A DNA stretch of 64,000 nt from an uncultured Holophaga sp. (GTDB lineage Bacteria > Acidobacteriota > Holophagae > Holophagales > Holophagaceae), in assembly GCF_963677305.1 (NCBI RefSeq), contig NZ_OY781925.1, forward strand, positions 2,630,001 through 2,694,000, in the 5' to 3' direction. Shown in pieces: positions 27,296-36,328 of the stretch; position 1 is the first letter of the stretch; every line of letters starts with the position of its first letter. Under the pieces are notes generated by a model. It was not told the origin of the DNA, ran no database searches, and was given only the letters and a program-made list of their open reading frames with translations. Made by a program: the position numbers and the translations under genes.

Positions 27296-28261
27296 ATGAA
27301 GACTCCCCTGCTGTGCATGGCCCTGTCCCTGTCGCTCTCCGCCGCACCCCTAGGCTGGCCGGAGGCCTCCCGGATCCTCCTGGAGGCCTACGACCAGGAC
27401 CACCCCCTCCCGCGGCTGGAGGTGACCCGCGTGGACCAGCCTCAGCTGCGGTGGCTGCGGGCCTGCGCCAGCGGCATCCGGCCCATGGACCCCTTCCGCC
27501 GGGGCAGCGCGAGCTGGCGGGAGGCCGAGGCCATCCGGGCCCTGCTGCAGGCCCCTCCGGCCCTTGAGAGCCTCCACGCCGTCCCCCTGGACCTGACGGG
27601 CTCCCGCATGGCCTTCTGGCGCTGGGGCCAGGCACTGGTCCGGCATAAGGCCATGAGCCGGGAGCAGCGCCGGGCCTGGGAGGACCGCCTCATGGACGGC
27701 CCTGCGGATCTCCTGCGGACCTACGGTTTGAGGCATGCCCTCTGCTTCGCCCTTGCGGAGGGGGACCTGGACCGATTCCAGGCCATCCAGGCCCGGACCC
27801 TCCCCGAGGACCAGGACTTCCTGGCGCTGTTCCAGGGCGCCTTCCCCCTCATCGGAGGCCCCTGCCCTGCCCTGCGCCTCTGGACCCTCCCAGGGCTGGA
27901 GGCGGTGGAGCAGCCCCTCCCGGAACTCGCCCCCAAGGGGGCCTGGATCGCGCCCCTGGCGGTCTTCCCCACCCCACCACCGGAGGGCTGGCTCTGGATC
28001 ATTCCTACCCGGAGCGGACACCAGCCCCACGAGGAGTGGGAGCTGGACGGCCCCAGCCGCGAAGAGGGGGTGGCCCTGGCCCGCCAGCTCAAGGGACGGA
28101 AGGCCTTCCTGGCCCCCAGTGGCCAGGAGCTGGAGTCCCTGGTCCCCTCCCTCTTCCCCATACGACTGGACTTCGGCGACGACGGCACCCTCAAGGCCAT
28201 CACCCTGGGGGACGCCGCCCGGGTGGAGGGCGGCACCCCCCACCGAGGTCTTGCAAGATGA
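27296..28261 (+). CDS. secreted hypothetical protein
   Basis: No family was recognised. The 321-residue product begins with a short signal peptide (MKTPLLCMALSLSLSAAPLG). It is then an Arg-, Leu- and Pro-rich soluble protein with a helical first half (SREQRRAWEDRLMDGPADLLRTYGLRHALCFALAEGDLDRFQAIQART) and a Trp-rich middle (GWLWIIPTRSGHQPHEEWELDG). GGAGGAG lies 11 bases before the ATG, which is rather far. It is transcribed divergently from priA. The codon pattern fits the local genes, so it looks genuine. Confidence 0.7.
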   Translation: MKTPLLCMALSLSLSAAPLGWPEASRILLEAYDQDHPLPRLEVTRVDQPQLRWLRACASGIRPMDPFRRGSASWREAEAIRALLQAPPALESLHAVPLDLTGSRMAFWRWGQALVRHKAMSREQRRAWEDRLMDGPADLLRTYGLRHALCFALAEGDLDRFQAIQARTLPEDQDFLALFQGAFPLIGGPCPALRLWTLPGLEAVEQPLPELAPKGAWIAPLAVFPTPPPEGWLWIIPTRSGHQPHEEWELDGPSREEGVALARQLKGRKAFLAPSGQELESLVPSLFPIRLDFGDDGTLKAITLGDAARVEGGTPHRGLAR

Positions 28262-28289
28262 ATGCGTCAATATAGAATCCATTCATCTT
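28251..28289 (+). promoter_or_regulatory. candidate promoter overlapped by a 10-bp inverted repeat
   Basis: TTGCAA (28251-28256) and TAGAAT (28273-28278) are 16 bases apart and resemble a sigma-70 promoter for the protease gene starting at 28303. A perfect inverted repeat, AAGATGAATG at 28255-28264 and CATTCATCTT at 28280-28289, brackets the -10 element. That layout suggests an operator. It begins inside the last codons of the upstream gene. Confidence 0.45.
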
Positions 28290-28302
28290 ACAAGGAGCCC
28301 CC

Positions 28303-29088
28303 ATGACCGCCCGACGCAGCAGCTCCCCCCGCTATGGCTGGGTCCCCGACCTCCCCGACCACCGCGACTTCCGCTACGCCCTGAGGCGCATGCCCGTGGA
28401 GGCCCCCAAGCGGCTCCCCTCCAGGGTGGACCTGAGCGGCGAGCCCATGGCCACCCCTTATGACCAGGGCGAGCTGGGCAGCTGCACGGCCAACGCCCTG
28501 GCCGGGGCCTTCCAGTTCGACCACCGGCGGCAGGGCCTCGGTGACCTCATGCCCAGCCGCCTCTTCATCTACTATGGCGAGCGGGAGCTGGAGGGGAGCA
28601 TCGACAGCGATTCGGGCGCCATGATCCGGGATGGCATCAAGGTACTGGCCAGCCAGGGCACGCCTCCTGAAGAACTCTGGCCCTACCGCATCGACCGCTT
28701 CGCCAAGCGCCCCAGCCCCAAGGTCTATGATGCCGCCAGGGAGAATCTGGCCCTCAGCTACTTCCGCCTGGACAACACCCAGCTGAACGAGCTGCTCACC
28801 TGTCTGGCGGCGGGCTATCCCTTCGTCTTCGGCTTCACGGTCTACGACAGCTTCGAGTCTCCCAGGACCACCCAGGAGGGGATCCTGGACATGCCCGGCG
28901 AGGGGGAACGGGTGCTGGGGGGCCATGCCGTGGTGGCCGTGGGCTACGACCGCAAGGCCAAGCGTTTCCTGGTGCGGAACTCCTACGGCCCCCAGTGGGG
29001 CGACAAGGGGCACTTCACCATCCCCTTCGACTACCTCACCAGTGAGGACCTCGCCGCGGACTTCTGGACCATCCGCACCGTCAGCTGA
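28303..29088 (+). CDS. papain-like (C1 family) cysteine protease
   Basis: The 261-residue product has a compact C1 fold with the catalytic order Gln/Cys (YDQGELGSCTANALAGAFQF), His (VLGGHAVVAVGYD) and Asn (LVRNSYGPQWGDKGHFTIPFDYL). There is no signal peptide and almost no propeptide, so it is probably cytoplasmic or exported by a leaderless route. AAGGAG lies upstream of the ATG. It is followed 61 bases later by a POT-family peptide transporter. Together they suggest peptide use or degradation, although no functional link is shown. Confidence 0.88.
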   Translation: MTARRSSSPRYGWVPDLPDHRDFRYALRRMPVEAPKRLPSRVDLSGEPMATPYDQGELGSCTANALAGAFQFDHRRQGLGDLMPSRLFIYYGERELEGSIDSDSGAMIRDGIKVLASQGTPPEELWPYRIDRFAKRPSPKVYDAARENLALSYFRLDNTQLNELLTCLAAGYPFVFGFTVYDSFESPRTTQEGILDMPGEGERVLGGHAVVAVGYDRKAKRFLVRNSYGPQWGDKGHFTIPFDYLTSEDLAADFWTIRTVS

Positions 29089-29149
29089 AGGCCTTTTGAC
29101 ACGAGGTATGCAGGTATGGTCCGTTAGGGGGAGCCCCTGTCGAGGTCCC

Positions 29150-30532
29150 ATGCCGTCGTCCGCCTTCCCCTCCAGCTTCTGGAACGCCAACCTCACCGAG
29201 CTCTTCGAGCGCGCCGCCTACTACGCCATGGCGAGCTTCGTGGTGATCTATCTGGGCCAGCTGGGCTTCGGTGATACCTGGCCCAGCGTCATCAACGGCT
29301 CGGTGCTCTGGTTCCTGGTGTACTTCCTGCCGATCCTCTCGGGTGCGGTGGCGGACCAGGTGGGCTTCAAGCGCTCCCTCCTGGTGGCCTGCGTGCTGCT
29401 GGCCCTGGGCTACTTCCTCATGGGCTACCCGGTCTGGTTCGGGGGGCGCCAGCTCCAGCCGGCCATGTCCAGGATGGTGACCGTGGACTGGGGCACCACC
29501 CTCACCATCCTGTCGGCGGTGCTGCTCATCGGGGTGGGCGGGAGCATCGTCAAGCCCTGCATCGCCGGCACAGTCCAGAAGACCGCGGGGAAGCGCAGCA
29601 CCCTGGGCTTCGGCATCTTCTACATGATCATCAACATCGGCAGTCTGGTGGGACGCCTGGTGGCCTACCGGGTGCGCCACGCGCCGGGCACCGGGCTGAG
29701 CGTCATCTTCGCCGTCAGCGCCGTCGCCTCGGGCGTGGCCTTCCTGGTGGTGCTCCTGCTCTACCGGGAACCTGACCTGGAGATGGGTGAAAGCCAGGCC
29801 AAGCCCCGCAAGTCCGTGGGGGAGATCCTCTCAGGCATGGTGCTGGCCCTGAAGAGCCCGCGCTTCCTGGTCTTCATCCTGGTCTCCAGCGGCTTCTTCT
29901 TCATCTACAACCAGGTCTACAACCTCCTGCCCATCTACACGAAGCGGACCATCGAGCTGAGCCCGGCCATGGACCTCTACACCGCCGCCAATCCGCTGGT
30001 GATCGTCCTCTTCCAGCTCCTCATCACCAAAGCCTTCGGCAAGCTGCCCCCCATCAAGTCCATCGTGGTGGGCATCATCCTCATCGGCCTCTCCATGCTG
30101 GTGAATCTGGTACCCCTCTTCATGCCCGGCGGGGTCACCCGCGACGTGGCCCTGGGCCATCTGGCCCTCCCCATGGGTAGCCTCTTCATCACCCTCACGG
30201 TGGGCCTCATCGCCTTCGGCGAGCTCTTCAACTCCAGCCGTCTCTACGAGTACCTGGGCTCCCTCAGCCCCAAGGGGCAGGAGGGCCTCTACCTGGGCTA
30301 CGCCAACCTCCCCCTGGCCATCGGGAGCCTGGTGGGGGGCTGGGGCGGGGCCTGGATCTTCAACCGGATCATGGCCCGGGGGGCGGTGGAGCTGCCCAAC
30401 GGCCTGTTGAAGCTCGATACCGCCGCCGCCACCCTAGGCTGGGTCATCCTGGCGGGGCTGGGCCTCCTCAGCGCCCTGAGCATGGCCCTCTACAACCGGT
30501 GGCTCCAGAGGCAGGTCGTCCAGGGCGCCTAG
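29150..30532 (+). CDS. POT-family proton-dependent oligopeptide transporter
   Basis: The 460-residue polytopic membrane protein has the N-terminal family element (FWNANLTELFERAAYYAMASFVVIYL, with the E-x-x-E-R motif of POT carriers). The POT signature FGIFYMIINIGSLVG is near residue 160. About 12 hydrophobic segments are visible. The ATG at 29150 was chosen because GAGG lies 4 bases upstream; the longer in-frame reading runs back into the protease gene. It probably imports di- and tripeptides with protons, which fits the neighbouring protease. Confidence 0.88.
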   Translation: MPSSAFPSSFWNANLTELFERAAYYAMASFVVIYLGQLGFGDTWPSVINGSVLWFLVYFLPILSGAVADQVGFKRSLLVACVLLALGYFLMGYPVWFGGRQLQPAMSRMVTVDWGTTLTILSAVLLIGVGGSIVKPCIAGTVQKTAGKRSTLGFGIFYMIINIGSLVGRLVAYRVRHAPGTGLSVIFAVSAVASGVAFLVVLLLYREPDLEMGESQAKPRKSVGEILSGMVLALKSPRFLVFILVSSGFFFIYNQVYNLLPIYTKRTIELSPAMDLYTAANPLVIVLFQLLITKAFGKLPPIKSIVVGIILIGLSMLVNLVPLFMPGGVTRDVALGHLALPMGSLFITLTVGLIAFGELFNSSRLYEYLGSLSPKGQEGLYLGYANLPLAIGSLVGGWGGAWIFNRIMARGAVELPNGLLKLDTAAATLGWVILAGLGLLSALSMALYNRWLQRQVVQGA

Positions 30533-30605
30533 CCGCCTGCCCGGGCCCACACCGCGACCGTCAGCAGACGGAGCGGGGCGAGTCAGGCCGATCACCAGGA
30601 AGCAT

Positions 30606-30643
30606 TGAGCCCGAAGGAACGGGATAGCCGGGATCCGGGCTCA
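30606..30643. terminator. possible hairpin between convergent genes
   Basis: An 8-bp inverted repeat (TGAGCCCG at 30606-30613, CGGGCTCA at 30636-30643) spans the gap between the transporter and pcrA and overlaps the pcrA stop codon. The loop is 22 bases and there is no T-tract on either side. A terminator role is therefore only suggested by position. Confidence 0.25.
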
Positions 30644-32962
30644 GCCCTCCGCCTCCAGCATCCCGAAGCGCGCCACGATACGCTTCTCGCCGGCCTCGGC
30701 GAAGCGGATGGTGTAGGTGAGCATGTCTCCGCTGCCGGTGACCGAGGTGATAACGCCCCGGCCGAAGCGGGGGCTGCGGACCCGCGCCCCCCGGGCGAAG
30801 ACAGTGCCAGGGGTGGCAGGAACATCCTGGGGCTCGTCCAGACCGGAGGCGGGTGGGGCTGGGGACTCCGCTGCGGCTTCGGGGACCGGACGGTCTTCCC
30901 CGGCCCCCGATGCAGCCTTCACCTTGTCGAAGAAGCCCCGGATGCGGCTGAGCTCGCTGGCCACCGAGGCTCCGCCCCCACCCCGAGGGGCCATGCGAGA
31001 GGCGCTCACCCCCTGCCCTGCCTGGTAGAGCTCTGTTCCCCAGCGGATGGGGTTCTCCAGCACCTCCGGGGGCAGTTCCCGCAGGAAACGGCTGGGCATA
31101 CCCAGGACCTCCTGCCCGAAGATCCGGCGGCGGCGGGCGGCGGTGAGGTATAGCCGCTGCTGGGCGCGGGTGATGGCCACATAGAAGAGCCGCCGCTCCT
31201 CCTCCAGCCCGTCGTCGGTGTCCCGGGCGTTGCGGTTGGGGAAGACATCCTCCTCCATGCCCACCAGGAACACCACCGGGAACTCCAAGCCCTTGGCGCA
31301 GTGGATGGTCATGAGGGAGAGCTGGGCAGCCTCCTCCACCTGGTCAGCATCGGAGGCCAGGCTCACCCGATCCAGGAACTCCGCCAGGCGCAGGCCCTGG
31401 CCTTCCGAGTCGGCGGCGGCGGAAACAAACTCTTCCAGGTTGCGCAGGCGCCCCTCGGACTCCAGGGTCGCCTCCTCCTCCAGCATCTGCACATAGCCGG
31501 ACTCCACCAGCATCCAGCGGACAAAGGAGCTCAGCCCCTGGGCCGTGAGTTCCGTGGCCGCCCGGCGGAAGAGTTCCACAAACCGGGTCATCTCCCGCTG
31601 GGCCCGCCCCTTGAGCTCCCCGGCCTTCAGAAGGGCGATGGTACCCTCCAGAGCCGTACCCATCTCGGGGATGGCTGCCTCGATTTTGGCAAGAGTGGTG
31701 GGCCCCACCCCCCGGCTGGGGGCGGCGATGGCCCGCCGGAAGCTCACCAGATCAAAGGGGTTGCAGGCCAGACGCAGGTAGGCCAGCAGGTCCTTGACCT
31801 CCTGGCGCTCGTAGAACTTGGTGCCCCCCACCAGCTTGTAGGGGACATTGACCGCTCGCAGGGCCTCTTCCAGCTGCCGGGACTGCCAGTTGGCACGATA
31901 GAGCACTGCGATCTTGCCCCCGGGGGCCTGGGCCCGGTGGGACAGGATCTTCTGCACCACCCACTCAGCCTCCAGGCGCCCCTCCTGGGCCAGGTTGAAA
32001 CTCAGGTGCTCGCCGTGCCCCAGGTCGGTCCAGAGGGTCTTGCCCAGTCGCTGGGAGTTGTTGGCGATGACGGTGCTGGCGGCATCCAGGATCTTCTGGG
32101 TGGAGCGGTAGTTCTGCTCCAGCTTGATCTGGACGGCCTCGGGGAAGTCCCGCTGGAAGTCCAGGATGTTGCGGATGTCGGCCCCTCGCCAGCCATAGAT
32201 CGACTGATCCTCATCCCCCACAACACATAGATTGTGGTGGCGTTCCGCCAGATGCCTCACCAAGAGGTACTGAGCCTTGTTGGTGTCCTGATACTCGTCC
32301 ACCAGGAGGTATTTGAAGCGCTCGGCGTAGACCTCCTGCATCACGGGCTCCCGGAAGAGGCGCTCCGTGTAGAGCAGCAGGTCATCGAAGTCAGAGGCCT
32401 TCTGCTGACGGAGCCCCTTCTGATAGAGGGCATAGGCCTCCACCAGCTTGCGGGTCCAGGGATCCACGGCCTCCTCCCGGGCCTCTTCGGGGAGCAGGCA
32501 TCGGTTCTTGAAGTCGGAGATCATCTCCAGGACCTTCCGGGGATGGAACTGCTTCTCCGGCAGCTTCAGCTCTGTGAGCACCTGCTTGACCAGACTCCGC
32601 TGGTCCGAGGGATCGAAGATGACGAAGTCCCGGCCGATGGGGGTACGCTCCCCCTCCCGGCGAAGGATCCGGGTGCAGAAGCTGTGGAATGTGCTCACCC
32701 AGAGCTGCTCGACCGGCACCGAGACCAGCTTCTGGACACGCTCCCGCATTTCCTCGGCGGCCTTGTTGGTGAAAGTCACGGCAAGGATGGAGGAGGGCCG
32801 CACCCCCACCTCCTCGACCAGCCAGGCGATGCGCCGGGTGATCACCGTCGTCTTGCCCGAACCGGCCCCCGCCAGGATCAGCAGCGGTCCTTGGGCATGC
32901 TGGACGGCTTCCTGCTGTTGGGGGTTCAGGTTCTGGAGGAGAGGGTGCCCGGATGGATGCAT
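30641..32962 (-). CDS. pcrA: UvrD/PcrA-type superfamily 1 DNA helicase
   Basis: This is a 3'-5' helicase of DNA repair and replication-conflict resolution. The 773-residue product has Q-motif NPQQQEAV, Walker A LAGAGSGKT, Walker B LLVDEYQDTNKAQ, motif III VVGDEDQSIYGWRGA, and motifs V/VI (LMTIHCAKGLEFPVVFLVGMEEDVFP and EERRLFYVAITRAQQRLYL). A C-terminal Tudor-like RNA-polymerase-binding domain (GARVRSPRFGRGVITSV) completes the PcrA architecture. The length fits PcrA (about 720-770). It stands alone between convergent and same-strand neighbours. Confidence 0.94.
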   Translation of the reverse strand: MHPSGHPLLQNLNPQQQEAVQHAQGPLLILAGAGSGKTTVITRRIAWLVEEVGVRPSSILAVTFTNKAAEEMRERVQKLVSVPVEQLWVSTFHSFCTRILRREGERTPIGRDFVIFDPSDQRSLVKQVLTELKLPEKQFHPRKVLEMISDFKNRCLLPEEAREEAVDPWTRKLVEAYALYQKGLRQQKASDFDDLLLYTERLFREPVMQEVYAERFKYLLVDEYQDTNKAQYLLVRHLAERHHNLCVVGDEDQSIYGWRGADIRNILDFQRDFPEAVQIKLEQNYRSTQKILDAASTVIANNSQRLGKTLWTDLGHGEHLSFNLAQEGRLEAEWVVQKILSHRAQAPGGKIAVLYRANWQSRQLEEALRAVNVPYKLVGGTKFYERQEVKDLLAYLRLACNPFDLVSFRRAIAAPSRGVGPTTLAKIEAAIPEMGTALEGTIALLKAGELKGRAQREMTRFVELFRRAATELTAQGLSSFVRWMLVESGYVQMLEEEATLESEGRLRNLEEFVSAAADSEGQGLRLAEFLDRVSLASDADQVEEAAQLSLMTIHCAKGLEFPVVFLVGMEEDVFPNRNARDTDDGLEEERRLFYVAITRAQQRLYLTAARRRRIFGQEVLGMPSRFLRELPPEVLENPIRWGTELYQAGQGVSASRMAPRGGGGASVASELSRIRGFFDKVKAASGAGEDRPVPEAAAESPAPPASGLDEPQDVPATPGTVFARGARVRSPRFGRGVITSVTGSGDMLTYTIRFAEAGEKRIVARFGMLEAEG

Positions 32963-33035
32963 CCTCCGAGTCTACCCATTTGGGGGCCACTCGGGACCAT
33001 GGGTCGCCATGGCCCCGTCTTCTTGCCCTCCGACC

Positions 33036-34187
33036 TCACTTCCCCGGGAGGATGACCGCCCGGATCGCCGCCAGGATGGTATCCACATCCTCCTCCCGGA
33101 TCCGCCTCCGCGCGTTGGAGAAGGTCTGCTTCTTCTTGTCATAGGCATAGTAGCCGAGCTTGGTCAGCTGCCCTTTGATGGCCCGGGTCTGAGCCTCGGT
33201 GAGCCTCGAGAAGAGCTGCCTCTCAAGGCAGACGTTCCACTCGAAGATGTTCGACCAGGTGACATCGTCCCACCCCTTCCCCCGCTTCTGGAGGCAGACC
33301 CGGCTCTCCTCCAGGAGCGCCAGGGCCTCGGCCTCCGGCAGGGCGGGTCCCAGGTCGGCAGCAGGGGCGGAGGTGGCCGCCGTGGGGAGGGGCGGAGCAC
33401 CCTGCCCGAGGGGCGGAGCCATCAGGGAATCACCCCGCCCTGGCAGGATCGCCTCACTCAGGAGGGCGAGGATGCGCTCCACATCCTCCTCCTGGATCTT
33501 CTTCTGGGCCGAGGCATAGGTATGCCGGTCCGGGTCAGACACGTAATACCCCAGTTGCGCCATGGAGGCCTTGAAAGCCTCCTTCCGGGCCTCTGGGAGC
33601 CGCGTCAGGACCTGCGCCTCCAGGCTGGTGTCCCACTCATAGATGTTCATCCACCGGCGCTCGTCCCAGGTCTTCCCGGTTCTCTGCAGGCACTGTCTGG
33701 CCGTGTCGACGAGGGTCCGGGCCTCGCTCTCCGACATGGCCGGCCCTGTGGGAACAGGGGGCCTGGGCGGAGGCACCGGCTGCGGTGGGACCGGTTTGGG
33801 ATCCGGAGACGGTGCGCAGCGCTCCCCGGCGAGGACCACCGAGCGGATGACGGAGAGGATGGATTCCATGTCCCCGGGCTGGATGCGCTTCCGCGCATTG
33901 GAGAAGGTCTTCCTCTTGGCGTCGTAGCGATAATAGCCCAGCTTCGCCAGATGGGCCTTGATGACCTGCTTCTGGTCCTCCGTGAGCTTGCTGAAGAGCC
34001 GCTCCTCCAGGCAGACGTTCCACGCGAAGACATTCGACCAAGTGTTGTCGTCCCAGCTCTGACCATCCATCTGCAGGCAGTGTGCGCTCTCCTCCACGAG
34101 AGCCTTGGCCACGGCATCAGAGGGTGCCGAGCCAGAACCGGGAGCAGCGCAAAGCAGGGACAGCGAGAGGACCCAAGGGCTTAGCAT
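33036..34187 (-). CDS. secreted protein with three copies of an unrecognised domain
   Basis: The 383-residue product has a signal peptide (MLSPWVLSLSLLCAAPGSGS). Three related units of about 100 residues follow, at roughly 22-121, 153-250 and 284-383, joined by Pro-rich linkers (125-150 and 255-283). Shared positions are a CLQ near the start, a W-D pair (GQSWDD, GKTWDE, GKGWDD), a W-x-x-x-x-x-W element (WSNVFAWN, WMNIYEWD, WSNIFEWN), LGYY, a run like TFSNARKRI, and D-x-E/D-x-IL before a hydrophobic end. Units 1 and 3 are closest and unit 2 has diverged. No known fold was recognised. It has no tight operon partner. Confidence 0.8.
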   Translation of the reverse strand: MLSPWVLSLSLLCAAPGSGSAPSDAVAKALVEESAHCLQMDGQSWDDNTWSNVFAWNVCLEERLFSKLTEDQKQVIKAHLAKLGYYRYDAKRKTFSNARKRIQPGDMESILSVIRSVVLAGERCAPSPDPKPVPPQPVPPPRPPVPTGPAMSESEARTLVDTARQCLQRTGKTWDERRWMNIYEWDTSLEAQVLTRLPEARKEAFKASMAQLGYYVSDPDRHTYASAQKKIQEEDVERILALLSEAILPGRGDSLMAPPLGQGAPPLPTAATSAPAADLGPALPEAEALALLEESRVCLQKRGKGWDDVTWSNIFEWNVCLERQLFSRLTEAQTRAIKGQLTKLGYYAYDKKKQTFSNARRRIREEDVDTILAAIRAVILPGK

Positions 34188-34373
34188 GCTGACAACTCCT
34201 TCAGGGATGTTCCGTGAGTGGTTTTGACCTCCAGCTTAGCCCAAGGCGCAAGGGCACACCCGACGCAAAGCAGCCTGGGAGGCCAGGTGCCTCTCTTTCG
34301 GGGGCGAAACGCCTCCTGCCAGGTTGCGACAGCTAGGCTGAACCTCCCGTCCCCGCTATGCTGGGGAGCACGT

Positions 34374-34455
<82 letters not shown>

Positions 34456-34834
34456 TTGAGTTTCAGGCTGGTCGCACAAGCGCGTCTTGAGTCTTCGGGT
34501 ACAACAGGTGTAAAAAGCGGATCACACCGCAAAGTCGATACACCCCCTCGCACTGTTTCTCTTAGTAATGGTTCCCATAATGGAACCATGGGACGTCGTT
34601 TCTGTATTTGGAATTCCCGTTGGGAGCTACCGCCGCACGCCAACAGTTCGTTCCGGCTGAGGTGGTGTATGCCGGTGGCCGAACCGTGGAGGCTGTGTCA
34701 GGGGCACAGGGCGTGAGCCCGCACTGGATGCCAATGCTGACCATACGGGAGGGCCGAGGTGGTCCAGGACTTGCCAAGGGCTCAGGTGGACCGGGTAGAT
34801 TAGGGGGCTGGCGGGGGGGCGGATCGGGGGACGC
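34456..34834. other. 379-base non-coding gap downstream of tRNA-Leu
   Basis: No convincing gene was seen. Open frames here lack ribosome binding sites and recognisable similarity. The first half is less GC-rich than its surroundings. A perfect 8-bp inverted repeat (ATGGTTCC at 34568-34575, GGAACCAT at 34582-34589) stands out as a possible operator or transposon-end remnant. The promoter of the sigma-54 activator gene should lie in the right half, but no clear boxes were identified. Confidence 0.5.
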
Positions 34835-36328
34835 ATGAAGGTGCCTGTGCAGACGGATTGGATAAGGACCCGGGGGGAGTTCTCGGCCATCGCCTTCCTG
34901 GAGTCCCTTCTGGCGGAGGCGGCGCCGAAGTGGACCGAGGGCTTACAACGAAGCCTGGCGGAGATCCGCACGTTGGCAGACTTCTCGGTGCTGGCGGACT
35001 ACCTCCATGACGGGGTCCAGATTCTGGATGGCCAGGGGCGATTGACCTATGTGAACGAGCCCTTCGTCAGGCTGACCGGGATCGCTCGGGAGGAGTGCAT
35101 CGGCAAGGGGGCCCTGGCCCTGGTGAAGGGGGGGCTGCTCAGTGATGCCGCAGTCCCGGGCGTCCTGAAGAGCCGCGCCAAGGGCAATGCCATGGTGGAC
35201 TGCCCCCGGACGGGCCGGAAGCTTCTCAGTACGGCCAATCCCATATTCGACCCGAGCGGCGCCATCGAGGCGGTGGTGGTGGTGGACCGGGATATGACGG
35301 AGCTCGCCTCGGTGAAGGCGGAGCTGGAGGCCAACAACCGGAAGAAGGCCCTGATGCTGGATCACCTCAAGCGGAGCCACCAGTCCCAGGGCTTCATCGG
35401 GGAGAGTGCCCCGGTGCGGGAGATGCTGCGCCTGGTTCAGCAGGTGGCGCCCCTGGATGCCACCGTGCTCATCACCGGGGAGACGGGGACCGGCAAGGAG
35501 GTGATCGCCAACGCGATCTACACCCAGAGTCGGCGCCAGGACGGCCCCTTCATCAAGGTCAACTGCGCGGCGATTCCCGCCAACCTCCTGGAGGCGGAGC
35601 TCTTCGGCTACGAAAAGGGCGCCTTCACCGGGGCCGTCTCCACGGGGCGGATCGGGCTCTTCGAACTGGCGGACAAGGGCGCCCTGCTGCTGGACGAGAT
35701 CGGGGAGATGCCCCTGGAGCTCCAGCCCAAGCTGCTGCGCGCCCTGCAGGACCGGGAGATCACCCGGGTCGGGGGCGGAAGGCCCATCAAGCTGGACGTG
35801 CGCCTGCTGGCGGCCACCCACTGCCAGCTGCTGGAGCTGGTGAGGCAGGGGCGCTTCCGGGAGGACCTCTACTACCGATTGGCGGTGTTCCCCATCCAGA
35901 TTCCCCCGCTGCGGAGCCGGGAGGGGGATGTGGAGCTCCTGGTGCGTCACTTCCTGGAGACCTACGGGGCGAAGTACGGAAAGGAACTGTCGCTGTCCGA
36001 GGGGGGCATGGCCCTGCTGCGGGCCTATGGCTGGCCGGGCAATGTGCGCGAGCTGATCAATGTGGTCGAGCGGCTCGTCATCGTGGGGGAAGGGGGCTCC
36101 ACGGTGGAGGAGGAGCGCATCCGGGCCCTGGTGGATGTGGGGGGTGGACGGGTGGAGGCGAGCAAGGGAGGTCTCCGGGCCTCCCTGGACCTCCTGGAGG
36201 GGGAGCTGTTGAGGCAGGCCCTCGCCAAGGGGGGAAGCACCCGGGCTGCGGCCGAGCTGCTGGACATCGACCAGGCCTCGGTGGTGCGGAAGGCCCGCAA
36301 GCATGGGATCCGCTTGAAGCCCCATTGA
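34835..36328 (+). CDS. PAS-containing sigma-54-dependent transcriptional activator
   Basis: This is an enhancer-binding protein of 497 residues. A PAS domain (about 50-160) is followed by a short coiled coil and the AAA+ domain (about 187-415). That domain has Walker A GETGTGKE (215-222), the sigma-54-contacting GAFTGA loop (262-267) and Walker B LLLDEIGE. A TyrR-like helix-turn-helix (AAAELLDIDQASVVRKARKHGIRLK) ends the protein. The PAS domain implies control by a small ligand rather than by phosphorylation. Directly downstream lie three copies of an 18-bp palindrome and a -24/-12 promoter, so its likely target is the EthD/PhlG-like operon. Site 1 overlaps its own stop codon. Confidence 0.92.
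   Translation: MKVPVQTDWIRTRGEFSAIAFLESLLAEAAPKWTEGLQRSLAEIRTLADFSVLADYLHDGVQILDGQGRLTYVNEPFVRLTGIAREECIGKGALALVKGGLLSDAAVPGVLKSRAKGNAMVDCPRTGRKLLSTANPIFDPSGAIEAVVVVDRDMTELASVKAELEANNRKKALMLDHLKRSHQSQGFIGESAPVREMLRLVQQVAPLDATVLITGETGTGKEVIANAIYTQSRRQDGPFIKVNCAAIPANLLEAELFGYEKGAFTGAVSTGRIGLFELADKGALLLDEIGEMPLELQPKLLRALQDREITRVGGGRPIKLDVRLLAATHCQLLELVRQGRFREDLYYRLAVFPIQIPPLRSREGDVELLVRHFLETYGAKYGKELSLSEGGMALLRAYGWPGNVRELINVVERLVIVGEGGSTVEEERIRALVDVGGGRVEASKGGLRASLDLLEGELLRQALAKGGSTRAAAELLDIDQASVVRKARKHGIRLKPH

Noticed and set aside
25313..28261. 982-residue plus-strand frame running through the priA antisense into the secreted orphan
   Set aside because: Only the last 321 residues, starting at 27296 with a signal peptide, look real. 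The rest is antisense to priA.
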